Assembly (NCBI RefSeq): GCF_019024325.1
Contig: NZ_JAFNJS010000005.1
Location: 248,001 to 312,000 of the forward strand
Length of the DNA: 64,000 nucleotides
Source: Falsiroseomonas tokyonensis
GTDB taxonomy: Bacteria > Pseudomonadota > Alphaproteobacteria > Acetobacterales > Acetobacteraceae
Reading direction: 5' to 3'
The translations under genes and the position numbers were made by a program. The notes under the pieces were generated by a model. It saw only the letters and a list, made by a program, of their open reading frames with translations. It did no database searches and was not told the origin of the DNA. This document shows, in pieces, positions 29,004 through 38,310 of the stretch. Each line of letters opens with the position of its first letter. The first letter of the stretch is position 1.

Positions 29004-29681
29004 ATGGGTCACAAAGTCAATCCGATCGGTCTCCGGCTCGGCATCAACCGCACCTGGGACAGCCGCTGGTTCGCGGAGCGCGACTATGCGCGGATGCTGC
29101 ATGAGGACCTGAAGCTGCGGAAGACGCTGCGTGAGCGCCTGAAGGGCGCAGGCGTCAGCCGCGTGGTCATCGAGCGTCCGGCGAAGAAGCCCCGCGTGAC
29201 GATCCATGCCGCCCGTCCGGGCGTCGTGATCGGCAAGAAGGGCGCCGACATCGAGAACCTGCGCAAGGACCTGGCGAAGATGGCCGGGGCCGAGGTCTCG
29301 CTGAACATCGTCGAGATCCGCAAGCCGGAGATCGACAGCACGCTGGTGGCCGAGAGCATCGCGCAGCAGCTGGAGCGCCGCGTGGCCTTCCGCCGCGCCA
29401 TGAAGCGCGCCGTGCAGTCCGCCATGCGCCTCGGCGCCGGCGGCATCCGCATCAACTGCTCCGGCCGTCTGGGCGGGGCGGAGATTGCGCGCATGGAGTG
29501 GTACCGCGAAGGCCGCGTGCCGCTGCACACGCTGCGCGCGGATATCGATTTCGGGACGGCGACCGCGAAGACCACCTACGGCACCTGCGGTGTCAAGGTG
29601 TGGATCTTCAAGGGCGAGGTCATGGCCCATGATCCGATGGCGCAGGACAAGCGCGCCGCGGAACAAGCGCCTCAGCGCTGA
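29004..29681 (+). CDS. rpsC: 30S ribosomal protein S3
   Basis: A 225-residue S3 at the mRNA entry tunnel. The KH domain ([20 protein letters not shown]) and the C-terminal domain ([49 protein letters not shown]) are intact. The C-terminus is short and charged. The start follows rplV by one base. Confidence 0.98.
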   Translation: MGHKVNPIGLRLGINRTWDSRWFAERDYARMLHEDLKLRKTLRERLKGAGVSRVVIERPAKKPRVTIHAARPGVVIGKKGADIENLRKDLAKMAGAEVSLNIVEIRKPEIDSTLVAESIAQQLERRVAFRRAMKRAVQSAMRLGAGGIRINCSGRLGGAEIARMEWYREGRVPLHTLRADIDFGTATAKTTYGTCGVKVWIFKGEVMAHDPMAQDKRAAEQAPQR

Positions 29682-29693
29682 GAGTAATGCATC

Positions 29694-30119
29694 ATGCTGC
29701 AGCCTAAGCGCACGACGTTTCGCAAGGCCCATAAGGGCCGCATCAAGGGTATCGCCCGTGGCGGCTTTACCCTGACCTTCGGCGGTTTCGGCCTGAAGGC
29801 GCTGGAGCCCGAGCGGGTGACGGCGCGGCAGATCGAGGCAGCGCGGCGCGCCATCACGCGCGCCATGAAGCGCCAGGGGCGGGTGTGGATCCGGATCTTC
29901 CCGGATGTGCCCGTCTCGACCAAGCCGGCCGAAGTCCGCATGGGCTCCGGCAAGGGCGCGCCGGAGTACTGGGTGGCACGGGTCAAGCCGGGCCGCATCA
30001 TGTTCGAGCTCGACGGTGTCTCTGGTGAGATCGCCCGTGAGGCGCTCGAGCTCGGGGCGGCGAAGCTGCCGATCAAGACGAAGATCGTGACGCGCCTCGG
30101 CGCCACGGCGGAGGCCTGA
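29694..30119 (+). CDS. rplP: 50S ribosomal protein L16
   Basis: A 141-residue L16 that positions the A-site tRNA. Family segments: [57 protein letters not shown]. The arginine that is hydroxylated in some bacteria lies in the region after [13 protein letters not shown]. One base separates it from rpmC. Confidence 0.97.
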   Translation: MLQPKRTTFRKAHKGRIKGIARGGFTLTFGGFGLKALEPERVTARQIEAARRAITRAMKRQGRVWIRIFPDVPVSTKPAEVRMGSGKGAPEYWVARVKPGRIMFELDGVSGEIAREALELGAAKLPIKTKIVTRLGATAEA

Positions 30120-30120
30120 G

Positions 30121-30336
30121 ATGGCGGAGACGAAGATCGCGGACGTGCGGGCCAAGTCCCCGGACGAGCTGCAGGAGATGCTGGTGAACCTGCGGAAGGA
30201 GCAGTTCAACCTGCGCTTCCAGCGGGCCACCGGGCAACTGGAGGCGACGGGCCGCATCAAGCAGGTGCGGCGCGACATTGCCCGGGCGAAGACGATCATG
30301 GCCGAGCGCGCCCGCGCTTCGGCAAAGCAAGCTTAA
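30121..30336 (+). CDS. rpmC: 50S ribosomal protein L29
   Basis: A 71-residue L29 near the tunnel exit, a two-helix hairpin ([39 protein letters not shown]). The tail ARASAKQA is slightly longer than usual. Standard place between rplP and rpsQ. Confidence 0.96.
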   Translation: MAETKIADVRAKSPDELQEMLVNLRKEQFNLRFQRATGQLEATGRIKQVRRDIARAKTIMAERARASAKQA

Positions 30337-30348
30337 GGGGTTCGGGCG

Positions 30349-30666
30349 ATGCCGAGGCGCGTCCTCACGGGCCGGGTGGTCAGCGACAAGACCGACAAGA
30401 CGATCACCGTCTTGGTCGAGCGTCGCGTGATGCATCCGCTCTACAAGAAGTTCATCCGCCGTTCCAAGAAGTACGCTGCGCATGACGCGGCGAACCTCTG
30501 CAAGGAAGGCGACCTGGTGTCGATCGAGGAATGCCGCCCGATCAGCAAGAACAAGTCCTGGCTGGTCATCGCGCGGAATGGCGATGCGGTTGAGCGTCCG
30601 GAGGGCTTCGATGCCCCGGTCGTCGCCGCGAAGCCTGCCGCCGATGCGCCTGCTTCGGCAAGCTGA
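30349..30666 (+). CDS. rpsQ: 30S ribosomal protein S17 with C-terminal extension
   Basis: A 105-residue S17, an OB-fold assembly protein. The core is normal: [58 protein letters not shown]. The family is usually about 80-90 residues. Here ~20 extra Ala/Pro-rich residues ([16 protein letters not shown]) extend the C-terminus and are probably disordered on the surface. Confidence 0.96.
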   Translation: MPRRVLTGRVVSDKTDKTITVLVERRVMHPLYKKFIRRSKKYAAHDAANLCKEGDLVSIEECRPISKNKSWLVIARNGDAVERPEGFDAPVVAAKPAADAPASAS

Positions 30667-30678
30667 GGCGGATAGGAC

Positions 30679-31047
30679 ATGATCCAGGTCGAATCCAACC
30701 TCGACGTCGCCGACAATTCCGGCGCGCGCCGCGTCCAGTGCATCAAGGTGCTGGGCGGGTCGAAGCGCCGCACGGCTTCCGTCGGTGACATCATCGTCGT
30801 TTCCGTCAAGGAAGCGATCCCCCGCGCCAAGGTAAAGAAGGGCGAGGTGCATCGCGCCGTCATCGTCCGCACGGCCTATCCCGTGCGGCGCATCGACGGC
30901 ACTGCGATCCGCTTCGACAACAATGCCGCGGTGCTGATCAACAAGCAGGGCGAGCCGATCGGAACCCGTATCTTCGGACCGGTCGTGCGCGAGCTGCGTG
31001 GGCGCAAGTTCATGAAGATCATCTCGCTGGCGCCGGAGGTCCTGTAA
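30679..31047 (+). CDS. rplN: 50S ribosomal protein L14
   Basis: A 122-residue L14 of standard length at the subunit interface ([60 protein letters not shown]). It contacts S12 and helix 44 of 16S rRNA and is the target of ribosomal silencing factors. First gene of the spc set; in E. coli that operon starts here. No promoter is visible before it, so it probably belongs to a continuous S10-spc transcript. Confidence 0.98.
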   Translation: MIQVESNLDVADNSGARRVQCIKVLGGSKRRTASVGDIIVVSVKEAIPRAKVKKGEVHRAVIVRTAYPVRRIDGTAIRFDNNAAVLINKQGEPIGTRIFGPVVRELRGRKFMKIISLAPEVL

Positions 31048-31051
31048 GGCC

Positions 31052-31372
31052 ATGGCCGCGAAGATCAAGAAGGGCGACCGGGTCGAGGTTCTCGCCGGTC
31101 GCGACAAGGGCAAGAAGGGCGATGTCATTCGCGTCGTGCCCGAGGAAAACCGCGCCTTCGTGCAGGGCGTGAACATGGTGAAGCGCCATACCAAGCCGCA
31201 GGGCATGGGCAAGCCGGGTGGCATCGTGGAGAAGGAGGGTCCGATCGACCTCTCCAACCTCGCGCTGATCGACCCGGTGTCCGGCAAGGCCACGCGGGTG
31301 GGCTTCAAGGTGCTTGAGGATGGCCGCAAGGTTCGCGTGGCCAGGCCTTCGGGTGAGGTGATCGACCGATGA
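31052..31372 (+). CDS. rplX: 50S ribosomal protein L24
   Basis: A 106-residue L24 with the KOW motif at its start ([20 protein letters not shown]) and the conserved [20 protein letters not shown]. It is an assembly initiator for the 50S subunit. Its end overlaps the rplE start by 4 bases (ATGA). Confidence 0.97.
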   Translation: MAAKIKKGDRVEVLAGRDKGKKGDVIRVVPEENRAFVQGVNMVKRHTKPQGMGKPGGIVEKEGPIDLSNLALIDPVSGKATRVGFKVLEDGRKVRVARPSGEVIDR

Positions 31373-32070
31373 GCGGAACCAAGAAGGGCGGCAAGGCTCC
31401 GGCCAAGTCCACCCCGCCGAAGAAGTCCAATGCGCCGGCCGCCGCCAAGGGTGGCGAGCAGCGCGTCGCGCCGGCCGCCCCGGCGGCGGTGGCCAAGGCC
31501 GGTGCGGCCAAGGCTTCCCCGGCCGAGCTGCCGCGCATGCGGCGCCGGTATGAGGACGAGATCCGCAAGGCGCTCTCCGCCGAGTTCGGCTACAAGAACC
31601 CGATGGAAGTGCCGAAGCTCGAGAAGATCGTCATCAACATGGGTGTGGGCGAAGCCGCCGGCGACCAGAAGAAGCTCGATGCGGCGGTGGCGGACCTGAT
31701 GGCGATCTCCGGCCAGAAGCCGGTGAAGACCAAGGCGCGCAAGGCGATCGCGGGCTTCAAGATCCGCGAAGGCCAGGCGATCGGCTGCAAGGTCACGCTG
31801 CGCAAGGGCCGGATGTTCGAGTTCCTCGACCGCCTGGTGACCATCGCCCTGCCGCGCGTGCGCGACTTCCGTGGTATCCCGGGCAATCGTGGCTTCGACG
31901 GCCGTGGCAACTATGCCATGGGCCTGAAGGAGCAGATCGTGTTCCCCGAGATCAACTACGACAAGGTGGACACGGTGCGCGGCATGGACATCCAGTTCGT
32001 GACCACCGCGAAGACCGACAAGGAAGCCAAGGCCCTGCTCAAGGCCTTCGACCTTCCTTTCGCCAACTGA
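31369..32070 (+). CDS. rplE: 50S ribosomal protein L5 with N-terminal extension
   Basis: A 233-residue L5, which binds 5S rRNA and the P-site tRNA. The core begins at about residue 55 with [20 protein letters not shown] and is standard from there ([50 protein letters not shown]). L5 is normally about 180 residues. The first ~54 residues here are a Lys/Ala/Pro tail ([16 protein letters not shown]) with no in-frame ATG at the core boundary, and the start overlaps rplX by 4 bases, so the extension seems real. Compare rpsQ and rpsE, which also carry extensions. Confidence 0.96.
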   Translation: MSGTKKGGKAPAKSTPPKKSNAPAAAKGGEQRVAPAAPAAVAKAGAAKASPAELPRMRRRYEDEIRKALSAEFGYKNPMEVPKLEKIVINMGVGEAAGDQKKLDAAVADLMAISGQKPVKTKARKAIAGFKIREGQAIGCKVTLRKGRMFEFLDRLVTIALPRVRDFRGIPGNRGFDGRGNYAMGLKEQIVFPEINYDKVDTVRGMDIQFVTTAKTDKEAKALLKAFDLPFAN

Positions 32071-32124
32071 TTTGGAAAACCGCCCGGCATCGCGCCGGGC
32101 AGGTTCCGGAGGATTTTAGACGGC

Positions 32125-32430
32125 ATGGCCAAGACCTCGTCTGTCGAGAAGAACAAGCGTCGTGAACGGCTCTCGAAGCTGCATGCGCCCAAGCGCGCCG
32201 CCCTCAAGGCGGTGGTGATGGACCGCGATCTGCCGGTGGAGGAGCGCTTCGAAGCGACGCTGAAGCTGGCGCAGCTGCCGCGCAACGGCGCCAAGGTGCG
32301 CGTGCGCCTGCGTTGCGAGCTCACCGGCCGTCCCCGCGGGAACTACCGCAAGTTCAAGCTCAGCCGTAACCAGCTCCGTGATCTCGCCAATACTGGCCAG
32401 ATCCCCGGGCTGGTTAAGGCCAGCTGGTAA
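32125..32430 (+). CDS. rpsN: 30S ribosomal protein S14, zinc-independent form
   Basis: A 101-residue S14 of the long (C-minus) type, with no CxxC zinc site. Key segments: [38 protein letters not shown] and the C-terminal [19 protein letters not shown] 7-bp hairpin (GCCCGGC/GCCGGGC, 32082-32100) lies in the 54-base gap after rplE. Since S8 regulates around L5-S14 in E. coli, this hairpin could be regulatory, but its sequence is not the S8 consensus. Confidence 0.97.
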   Translation: MAKTSSVEKNKRRERLSKLHAPKRAALKAVVMDRDLPVEERFEATLKLAQLPRNGAKVRVRLRCELTGRPRGNYRKFKLSRNQLRDLANTGQIPGLVKASW

Positions 32431-32442
32431 GGAGGGCCGCGA

Positions 32443-32841
32443 ATGTCGCTGTCCGATCCGCTGGGTGACATGCTCACCCGTATCCGCAATGCTCAGCGTG
32501 CGCGGCAGAGCCGCTGCGTGGCGCCGGCCTCGAAGCTGCGGGAGAATGTTCTCGATGTGCTGAAGCGCGAGGGTTACATCCGCGCCTTCGCCACGGAGCA
32601 GCTCCGCCCCGGCATCAAGGTGATCAGCATCGAGCTGAAGTATTCTGAGGGCGAGCCCGCCATCAAGGAAATCGCGCGCGTGTCCAAGCCGGGCCGCCGC
32701 GTCTATTCCAAGATCGCGGAGCTGCCGAAGTTCTACTCCGGCCTCGGCATCTCCATCCTGTCCACGCCGAAGGGCGTGATGAGCGACAATGAGGCCCGCG
32801 CTGCCAATGTTGGCGGCGAAGTCCTCTGCCGCGTATTCTGA
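32443..32841 (+). CDS. rpsH: 30S ribosomal protein S8
   Basis: A 132-residue S8 ([60 protein letters not shown]). It binds 16S helix 21 early in assembly and in some bacteria represses the spc operon. Standard length. Thirteen bases with a clear GGGAGG ribosome site precede rplF. Confidence 0.98.
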   Translation: MSLSDPLGDMLTRIRNAQRARQSRCVAPASKLRENVLDVLKREGYIRAFATEQLRPGIKVISIELKYSEGEPAIKEIARVSKPGRRVYSKIAELPKFYSGLGISILSTPKGVMSDNEARAANVGGEVLCRVF

Positions 32842-32854
32842 CGGGAGGATAGGC

Positions 32855-33388
32855 ATGTCTCGCGTCGGCAAATATCCGGTCCCGGTTCCGGCAGGCGTCC
32901 AGGTGGCGCTGCAGGACCGCAAGATCGTGGCCAAGGGCAAGAACGGCGAGCTTTCGCTGGACCTGACCGAGGAAGTGGACGTCACCATCGAGGGTGGCCA
33001 GGTGGCGGTGGCGCCGCGTGGGTCGGACCGCAAGGCCCGCACCATGTGGGGCACCACGCGCAGCCTGATCCAGTCCATGGTGACGGGCGTCTCCACCGGC
33101 TTCACCCGGAACATGGAGATCACCGGCACCGGTTATCGTGCGGCGGTGCAGGGGAAGGAGCTGGTGCTCAACCTCGGCTACAGCCACGATATCCGCTATC
33201 CCATCCCGGCGGGCATCAAGATCACCTGCGAGAAGCCGACCTCCATCAAGGTGGAAGGCGCGGACAAGCGCCAGGTTGGCCAGGTGGCCTCTGAGATCCG
33301 CGCGTATCGCGGCCCCGAGCCCTACAAGGGCAAGGGCGTGCGCTACGACAACGAGGTGATCCTCCGGAAGGAGGGTAAGAAGAAGTAA
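32855..33388 (+). CDS. rplF: 50S ribosomal protein L6
   Basis: A 177-residue L6 with two related domains, next to the sarcin-ricin loop ([56 protein letters not shown]). ATG at 32855 has GGGAGG about 9 bases upstream and gives the family start MSRVGK; the longer open frame from 32789 reads through rpsH. The stop TAA shares one base with the rplR ATG. Confidence 0.97.
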   Translation: MSRVGKYPVPVPAGVQVALQDRKIVAKGKNGELSLDLTEEVDVTIEGGQVAVAPRGSDRKARTMWGTTRSLIQSMVTGVSTGFTRNMEITGTGYRAAVQGKELVLNLGYSHDIRYPIPAGIKITCEKPTSIKVEGADKRQVGQVASEIRAYRGPEPYKGKGVRYDNEVILRKEGKKK

Positions 33389-33753
33389 TGGCCGACAAGA
33401 AGCTCGCACTGACGGCGCGCCGCCGCTCGCGGCTGCGCTACCAGCTCAAGATGAAGTCCGGCGGGCGCGTGCGCCTGTCCGTCTTCCGCTCGGGCAAGCA
33501 CATCTACGCCCAGGTCATCGACGATAAGGCTGGCCGCACCCTGGCGGCTGCCTCCTCGCTCGAGAAGGCGATGCGGGAGGAGCTGAAGACCGGCGCCGAC
33601 CGCGATGCCGCGGCGGCCGTGGGCAAGCTGGTGGCGGAGCGCGCGCTCGCCGCCGGCGTGGTGGAAGTGGTGTTCGATCGCGGGCCGTATATCTATCACG
33701 GCCGGGTCAAGGCTCTCGCGGAGGCTGCCCGCGAGGGCGGCCTCTCCTTCTGA
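33388..33753 (+). CDS. rplR: 50S ribosomal protein L18
   Basis: A 121-residue L18 that binds 5S rRNA together with L5 ([60 protein letters not shown]). Standard length. Overlaps the rplF stop codon by one base, so it depends on rplF translation. Confidence 0.97.
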   Translation: MADKKLALTARRRSRLRYQLKMKSGGRVRLSVFRSGKHIYAQVIDDKAGRTLAAASSLEKAMREELKTGADRDAAAAVGKLVAERALAAGVVEVVFDRGPYIYHGRVKALAEAAREGGLSF

Positions 33754-33764
33754 GGAGTTCGGGA

Positions 33765-34400
33765 ATGGCACGGGAACCCAGGAGCGGCGAGGGCGGCGGT
33801 GGCGGTGAGGGCGGCGATCGCCGTCGGGGCCGCGGTCGCGACCGCAACGAGAACCGGCAGGAGCGGCAGGACGGCGACGAGCTGAAGGACAAGCTCGTCA
33901 CGATCAACCGCGTGGCCAAGGTGGTGAAGGGCGGCCGTCGCTTCAGCTTCGCGGCGCTCGTGGTCGTCGGCGACCAGAAGGGCCGCGTCGGCTGGGGTGC
34001 CGGCAAGGCGCGCGAGGTGCCGGAGGCGATCCGCAAGGCGACGGAGCGTGCGAAGCGCACGATGATCCGCGTGCCGATGCGCGAAGGCCGCACGCTGCAC
34101 CACGACCAGGTGGGCGAGTTCGGCGCTGGCCGCGTGATCCTGCGCGCCGCCCCGGCCGGTACCGGCATCATCGCCGGCGGCCCGATGCGCGCGGTGTTCG
34201 AGACGCTGGGCATGGGCGATGTCGTCGCCAAGTGCACCGGCACGACGAACCCGCATAACATGGTGAAGGCGACCTTCGCCGCGCTCGGCCGCTGCACCAG
34301 CCCGCGGGCTGTGGCCGCGCGCCGCGGCAAGAAGGTCTCGGACCTGCTGGGCCCGCGCAAGGATGCGGATCCGGCGGCGGAGGCGGTGGCCAATGTCTGA
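33765..34400 (+). CDS. rpsE: 30S ribosomal protein S5 with Gly/Arg-rich N-terminal extension
   Basis: A 211-residue S5 involved in mRNA entry and decoding accuracy. The core ([60 protein letters not shown]) starts near residue 43. The N-terminal ~42 residues are Gly/Glu/Arg/Asp-rich ([19 protein letters not shown]) and likely disordered. Such tails on S5 occur in several alphaproteobacteria. It overlaps rpmD by 8 bases. Confidence 0.97.
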   Translation: MAREPRSGEGGGGGEGGDRRRGRGRDRNENRQERQDGDELKDKLVTINRVAKVVKGGRRFSFAALVVVGDQKGRVGWGAGKAREVPEAIRKATERAKRTMIRVPMREGRTLHHDQVGEFGAGRVILRAAPAGTGIIAGGPMRAVFETLGMGDVVAKCTGTTNPHNMVKATFAALGRCTSPRAVAARRGKKVSDLLGPRKDADPAAEAVANV

Positions 34401-34584
34401 GAGCAAGAAGACCGTGAAGGTGACCCAGACCGGGTCGCCGATCGGCCGGAAGCCGGGTCAGCGGGAGACGCTGATCGGCCTCGGCCTCAACAAGATCCGC
34501 CGGAGCAGCGAGCTGGAGGATACTCCCGCGGTGCGCGGCATGATCCGGAAGGTCGCCCACCTGGTGAAGGTGGACGGGGAATAA
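34393..34584 (+). CDS. rpmD: 50S ribosomal protein L30
   Basis: A 63-residue L30 ([56 protein letters not shown]). ATG at 34393 lies inside the end of rpsE; the longer frame from 34363 is shadow. Standard position between rpsE and rplO. Confidence 0.96.
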   Translation: MSESKKTVKVTQTGSPIGRKPGQRETLIGLGLNKIRRSSELEDTPAVRGMIRKVAHLVKVDGE

Positions 34585-34585
34585 C

Positions 34586-35077
34586 ATGAAGCTCAACGAA
34601 ATCCGCGACAACGACGGCGCCCGGCCGAAGTTCAAGCGCATCGGCCGGGGCATCGGCTCCGGCAAGGGCAAGACCTCCGGCCGCGGCGTGAAGGGTCAGA
34701 AGGCCCGCACGGGCGTGACGCTGAATGGGTTCGAGGGCGGCCAGCTCCCGATCTATCGGCGCCTGCCGAAGCGCGGCTTCGTCAACCCGTTCCGCAAGCT
34801 GTATGCGCCGCTGAACCTCGGCACGCTGGACAAGGCGATCGCCGAAGGGCGCCTGCCGTCCGAGGGTGCGATCGACGAGGCGATGCTGCAGGCGGCCGGC
34901 GTGGTCAGCAATGCGCCGCGCTATGCCGGCGTGCGGCTGCTCGGGACCGGTGCGATCACCCGCGCGGTGACGCTGACCGTCTCCGGTGCCTCTGCCACGG
35001 CTGCGGCGGCGATCGCGGCGGCCGGTGGCACGCTGACCGTTCTGGTCGCGCCCGCCGAAGCCCCGGCCGAGGGCTGA
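34586..35077 (+). CDS. rplO: 50S ribosomal protein L15
   Basis: A 163-residue L15, an assembly protein of the large subunit ([58 protein letters not shown]). The C-terminal domain ends in an Ala/Pro-rich tail. One base separates it from rpmD. A strong hairpin lies in the 133-base gap before secY. Confidence 0.97.
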   Translation: MKLNEIRDNDGARPKFKRIGRGIGSGKGKTSGRGVKGQKARTGVTLNGFEGGQLPIYRRLPKRGFVNPFRKLYAPLNLGTLDKAIAEGRLPSEGAIDEAMLQAAGVVSNAPRYAGVRLLGTGAITRAVTLTVSGASATAAAAIAAAGGTLTVLVAPAEAPAEG

Positions 35078-35095
35078 GGCTTCTGCCAGGCTTTC

Positions 35096-35131
35096 GCCGC
35101 CCTTGCACCCGCCGGGTGCGGGCGGCACTTT
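35096..35131 (+). promoter_or_regulatory. Two-part hairpin upstream of secY
   Basis: GCCGCCC (35096-35102) pairs with GGGCGGC (35120-35126). Inside it, GCACCC pairs with GGGTGC around a GCC loop, and ACTTT follows. The TT between the two stems on one side would bulge. It may attenuate or process the transcript between rplO and secY, lowering secY-adk expression relative to ribosomal proteins. Confidence 0.5.
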
Positions 35132-35210
35132 AGGGGAGCTGCGACGCGGCGTCCCGGGCCCGCCTTCTGGCGTGGCTTGGGGGCGCCGCTTTCGCGAGGA
35201 GGGATCGCAT

Positions 35211-36578
35211 ATGGCGTCCGCCGCCGAACAGCTTGCGGCCAATCTGAACCTCGGGGTGCTGGCCAAGGCGACCGAGCTGAAGAACCGGCTGTGGTTCACC
35301 CTGGGCGCTCTGATCGTCTACCGGATCGGCTCCTATGTGCCGGTGCCCGGGGTCGATGCCGGGGTCATGGCCGAGCTGCTGGCCCAGATGGGCGGCGGCA
35401 TCCTCGGCATGTTCGACATGTTCACCGGCGGTTCGCTGGGGCGCATGACGATCTTCGCGCTCAACATCATGCCCTACATCTCGGCCAGCATCATCGTGCA
35501 GCTGATGACCGCCGCCATCCCGTCCTGGGAGGCCTTGAAGAAGGAAGGCGAGTCGGGCCGCAAGAAGCTGAACCAGTACACCCGCTACCTGACGCTGTTC
35601 ATCGCCATCTTCCAGGCCTATGGCATCGCCGTGGGGCTGGAGAGCCTGCGCGGCAGCTTCGGCGCGGCGGTGCATGATCCGGGCTGGTTCTTCCGCATCT
35701 CGACCGTCATCACGCTGGTCGGCGGCACCATGTTCCTGATGTGGCTGGGCGAACAGATCACCGCCCGCGGCATCGGCAACGGCATCAGCCTGATCATCTT
35801 CGCCGGCATCGTGGCGAACCTGCCCTCGGCGCTGGCCAGCACGCTGGAGCTGGGCCGGACCGGCGCGCTGTCCACGTTCTTCATCATCGCCTTCCTGGCC
35901 ATCGCGCTGCTGGTCATCGCCTTCGTGGTCTTCATCGAGCGCGCCCAGCGGCGCATTCCCGTGCAGTATCCGAAGCGCCAGGTCGGCAACCGGATGTTCG
36001 GCGGCGAGAACACCCATCTGCCACTGAAGCTGAACACCGCCGGCGTCATGCCGCCGATCTTCGCTTCCTCCCTGCTGCTGCTGCCGGCGACCTTCGCCGC
36101 CTTCCGCACCGACCAGACGGAGCAGTCCTGGGTCACCGACGTGGCGAATCTGCTGGCGCACGGGCAGCCGCTGTACATGGCGCTGTACCTGGCGCTGATC
36201 GTCTTCTTCGCCTTCTTCTACACCGCGGTGGTCTTCAACCCGCAGGAGACCGCGGACAACCTCCGCAAGTATGGCGGCTTCGTTCCGGGCATCCGGCCGG
36301 GCCAGCCGACGGCGCAGTATTTCGACCGCGTGCTGACGCGGCTGACGGCGGTGGGCGCCATCTACCTGGCCATCGTCTGCATCCTGCCGGAACTGCTGAT
36401 CGCGAATTACGGCGTGCCCTTCTACTTCGGCGGCACCTCGCTCCTGATCATCGTCTCCGTCACCATGGACACGGTGGCCCAGGTGCAGTCACACTTGTTC
36501 GCCCATCAGTATGAGGGGCTGATCAAGAAGGCACGGCTCGGTGGCCGCGGCACGCAACCTGGGGGACGCGGTCGATGA
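35211..36578 (+). CDS. secY: Preprotein translocase subunit SecY
   Basis: A 455-residue SecY, the channel of the Sec translocon, with ten membrane helices. Recognisable parts are [20 protein letters not shown] (TM1), the plug region [39 protein letters not shown] (TM2), [27 protein letters not shown]-type loop ([17 protein letters not shown]) and the C-terminal [17 protein letters not shown] at 35211 follows GGAGGGA; the open frame from 35103 runs through the hairpin and is rejected. It overlaps adk by 4 bases. Confidence 0.98.
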   Translation: MASAAEQLAANLNLGVLAKATELKNRLWFTLGALIVYRIGSYVPVPGVDAGVMAELLAQMGGGILGMFDMFTGGSLGRMTIFALNIMPYISASIIVQLMTAAIPSWEALKKEGESGRKKLNQYTRYLTLFIAIFQAYGIAVGLESLRGSFGAAVHDPGWFFRISTVITLVGGTMFLMWLGEQITARGIGNGISLIIFAGIVANLPSALASTLELGRTGALSTFFIIAFLAIALLVIAFVVFIERAQRRIPVQYPKRQVGNRMFGGENTHLPLKLNTAGVMPPIFASSLLLLPATFAAFRTDQTEQSWVTDVANLLAHGQPLYMALYLALIVFFAFFYTAVVFNPQETADNLRKYGGFVPGIRPGQPTAQYFDRVLTRLTAVGAIYLAIVCILPELLIANYGVPFYFGGTSLLIIVSVTMDTVAQVQSHLFAHQYEGLIKKARLGGRGTQPGGRGR

Positions 36579-37231
36579 GATTGATTCTGCTGGGGCCCCC
36601 GGGCGCCGGCAAGGGCACCCAGGCCAAGCGGCTGGAGGAGCGCTACGGCGTGGTCCAGATCGCCACCGGGGATATGCTGCGCGCCGAGGTGAAGTCGGGC
36701 TCCGCCATCGGACTGGAGGCCAAGGCGATCATGGAGCGCGGTGAGCTGGTGCCGGATAGCATCCTGATCGGCATGCTGGCCGCCCGCGTGCAGGCGCCGG
36801 ATGTGCAGAAGGGCTTCATCCTGGACGGCTTCCCGCGCACCGTGCCGCAGGCCCAGGCGCTGGACGGCATGCTGGCCGAGAAGGCGTTGCCGCTGGACCA
36901 GGTGATTGAGCTGAAGGTGGATGACGCGGCCCTGGTCGAGCGAATCGCCGGCCGCTTCACCTGCGCCAAATGTGGCGAGGGGTACCACGACCGCTTCAAG
37001 GCCCCGAAGACGCCCGGCACCTGCGATGTCTGCGGCGGCACGGAATTCACCCGTCGCGCCGATGACAGGGCGGAGACGGTGGCCGCGCGGCTGGAAGCCT
37101 ATCACCGGCAGACCGCGCCGCTGCTGCCGCATTACGCGGCGCAGGGGAAGCTGCAGCAGGTGGATGGCATGGCGGAGATGGACGAGGTGACGCGGCAATT
37201 GGCCGCGCTGCTCGACCGGAAACCCTTCTGA
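36575..37231 (+). CDS. adk: Adenylate kinase (long form, zinc LID)
   Basis: A 218-residue adenylate kinase interconverting ATP, ADP and AMP in the cytoplasm. P-loop [10 protein letters not shown] is at residues 7-16, the AMP-site region is [11 protein letters not shown] and [12 protein letters not shown], and the lid has four zinc-type cysteines at residues 130, 133, 150 and 153 ([18 protein letters not shown]). The start codon overlaps the secY stop (ATGA), a coupling seen in many bacteria. Regulation follows the spc operon. Confidence 0.97.
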   Translation: MRLILLGPPGAGKGTQAKRLEERYGVVQIATGDMLRAEVKSGSAIGLEAKAIMERGELVPDSILIGMLAARVQAPDVQKGFILDGFPRTVPQAQALDGMLAEKALPLDQVIELKVDDAALVERIAGRFTCAKCGEGYHDRFKAPKTPGTCDVCGGTEFTRRADDRAETVAARLEAYHRQTAPLLPHYAAQGKLQQVDGMAEMDEVTRQLAALLDRKPF

Positions 37232-37232
37232 C

Positions 37233-37261
37233 TTGACTCCCCTGGCGGGGTCGGTGTAGCA
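37233..37261 (+). promoter_or_regulatory. Candidate promoter for the rpsM (alpha) operon
   Basis: TTGACT at 37233-37238, just after the adk stop, is followed 16 bases later by TGTAGC (37255-37260). The -35 is identical to the proposed rpsL and rpmJ promoters; the -10 is weak. A separate start here would explain the 252-base leader before rpsM. Confidence 0.35.
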
Positions 37262-37407
37262 CCCGGGCCCTGCGGTTCGGAGGTTCCTCCGGCCGCTCTT
37301 CGCCGTTGCATGCCCGGTTGGGGTCGGTTCGCGGGAGTCGCGGCCCGCACCCAGGGTGGGCAGGGCCAGGGTGGGCCGGTCCCCTGGGGGCTGTTTTGTT
37401 TCGGGCT

Positions 37408-37457
37408 GCAGGCCCGGTTTTTGGAGCGGGCCGCAAGCCCGGTTTTTGAAGCGGGTC
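37408..37457 (+). repeat. Tandem 25-base hairpin repeat in the rpsM leader
   Basis: Two direct copies of a 25-base unit (37408-37432 and 37433-37457) match at 22 positions. Each can fold as a short GC stem around a T-rich loop: GGCCCG/CGGGCC in copy one, GCCCG/CGGGT in copy two. A further stem CGGGT/GCCCG with loop CTTCG (37452-37466) overlaps the second copy. S4 controls the alpha operon through a leader pseudoknot in E. coli; a comparable role here is inference. rpsD (S4) is not in this operon in the window. Confidence 0.6.
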
Positions 37458-37483
37458 TTCGGCCCGATGAGGAGAGAGGCACC

Positions 37484-37861
37484 GTGGCGCGTATCGCCGG
37501 CGTGAACATCCCAACCAACAAGCGGGTGCTCATCTCGCTCCGCTACATCTATGGCATCGGTCCGCAGAACGCGAAGGTGATCTGCGAGCAGCTCGGGATC
37601 CCCGAGGATCGCCGCGTGAACCAGATGACGGACGAAGAGATCCTCCGCGTGCGCGAGCTGATCGACCGGGAATACCGCGTCGAGGGCGACCTCCGCCGTG
37701 AAGAGGCGATGAACAAGAAGCGGCTGATGGACATGGCCTGCTACCGCGGCCTCCGCCACCGCAAGGGCCTGCCCGTCCGTGGCCAGCGCACGCACACCAA
37801 TGCGCGCACCCGCAAGGGCAAGGCCGTGGCGATCGCCGGCAAGAAGAAGGTGACGAAGTAA
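37484..37861 (+). CDS. rpsM: 30S ribosomal protein S13
   Basis: A 125-residue S13 of the 30S head, contacting tRNA and L5 ([58 protein letters not shown]). The start is GTG at 37484 with GGAGAGAGG upstream. First gene of the alpha operon, with rpsK following after one base. Confidence 0.97.
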   Translation: MARIAGVNIPTNKRVLISLRYIYGIGPQNAKVICEQLGIPEDRRVNQMTDEEILRVRELIDREYRVEGDLRREEAMNKKRLMDMACYRGLRHRKGLPVRGQRTHTNARTRKGKAVAIAGKKKVTK

Positions 37862-37862
37862 G

Positions 37863-38267
37863 ATGGCGCGCGAACCCCGCGGCGGTGCCGGCTCCCGTCC
37901 CCGCAAGAAGGAGAGGAAGAACATTTCCTCTGGCGTGGCGCATGTCCTCGCCTCCTTCAACAATACCGTGGTGACCATCACCGACGCGCAGGGCAATGCG
38001 ATCGCCTGGTCGTCGGCTGGTAGCCAGGGCTTCAAGGGCAGCCGCAAGAGCACGCCCTATGCCGCCCAGGTGGCCGCCGAGGATGCCGGCAAGAAGGCCC
38101 GCGAGCATGGCATGGAGACGCTGGAGATCCAGGTCTCCGGTCCCGGCTCGGGGCGTGAATCGGCGCTGCGCGCGCTTCAGGCCGTTGGCTTCTACGTCAC
38201 GGCCATCCGCGACGTGACGCCCATCCCGCACAATGGCTGCCGCCCCCGGAAGCGCCGCCGCGTCTGA
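37863..38267 (+). CDS. rpsK: 30S ribosomal protein S11
   Basis: A 134-residue S11 on the 30S platform ([59 protein letters not shown]). The conserved HNGCRP end is intact. Standard length; a 43-base gap leads to rpoA. rpsD, which sits here in E. coli, is absent as in other alphaproteobacteria. Confidence 0.98.
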   Translation: MAREPRGGAGSRPRKKERKNISSGVAHVLASFNNTVVTITDAQGNAIAWSSAGSQGFKGSRKSTPYAAQVAAEDAGKKAREHGMETLEIQVSGPGSGRESALRALQAVGFYVTAIRDVTPIPHNGCRPRKRRRV

Positions 38268-38310
38268 TTTGGACGCGGGTGGTGCATCGGTGCAGGCAGG
38301 GGAATAGACC

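Noticed and set aside
37408-37457. Tandem repeat before rpsM as a CRISPR fragment
   Set aside because: Only two units, no spacers between them, and no cas genes; better read as leader hairpins.
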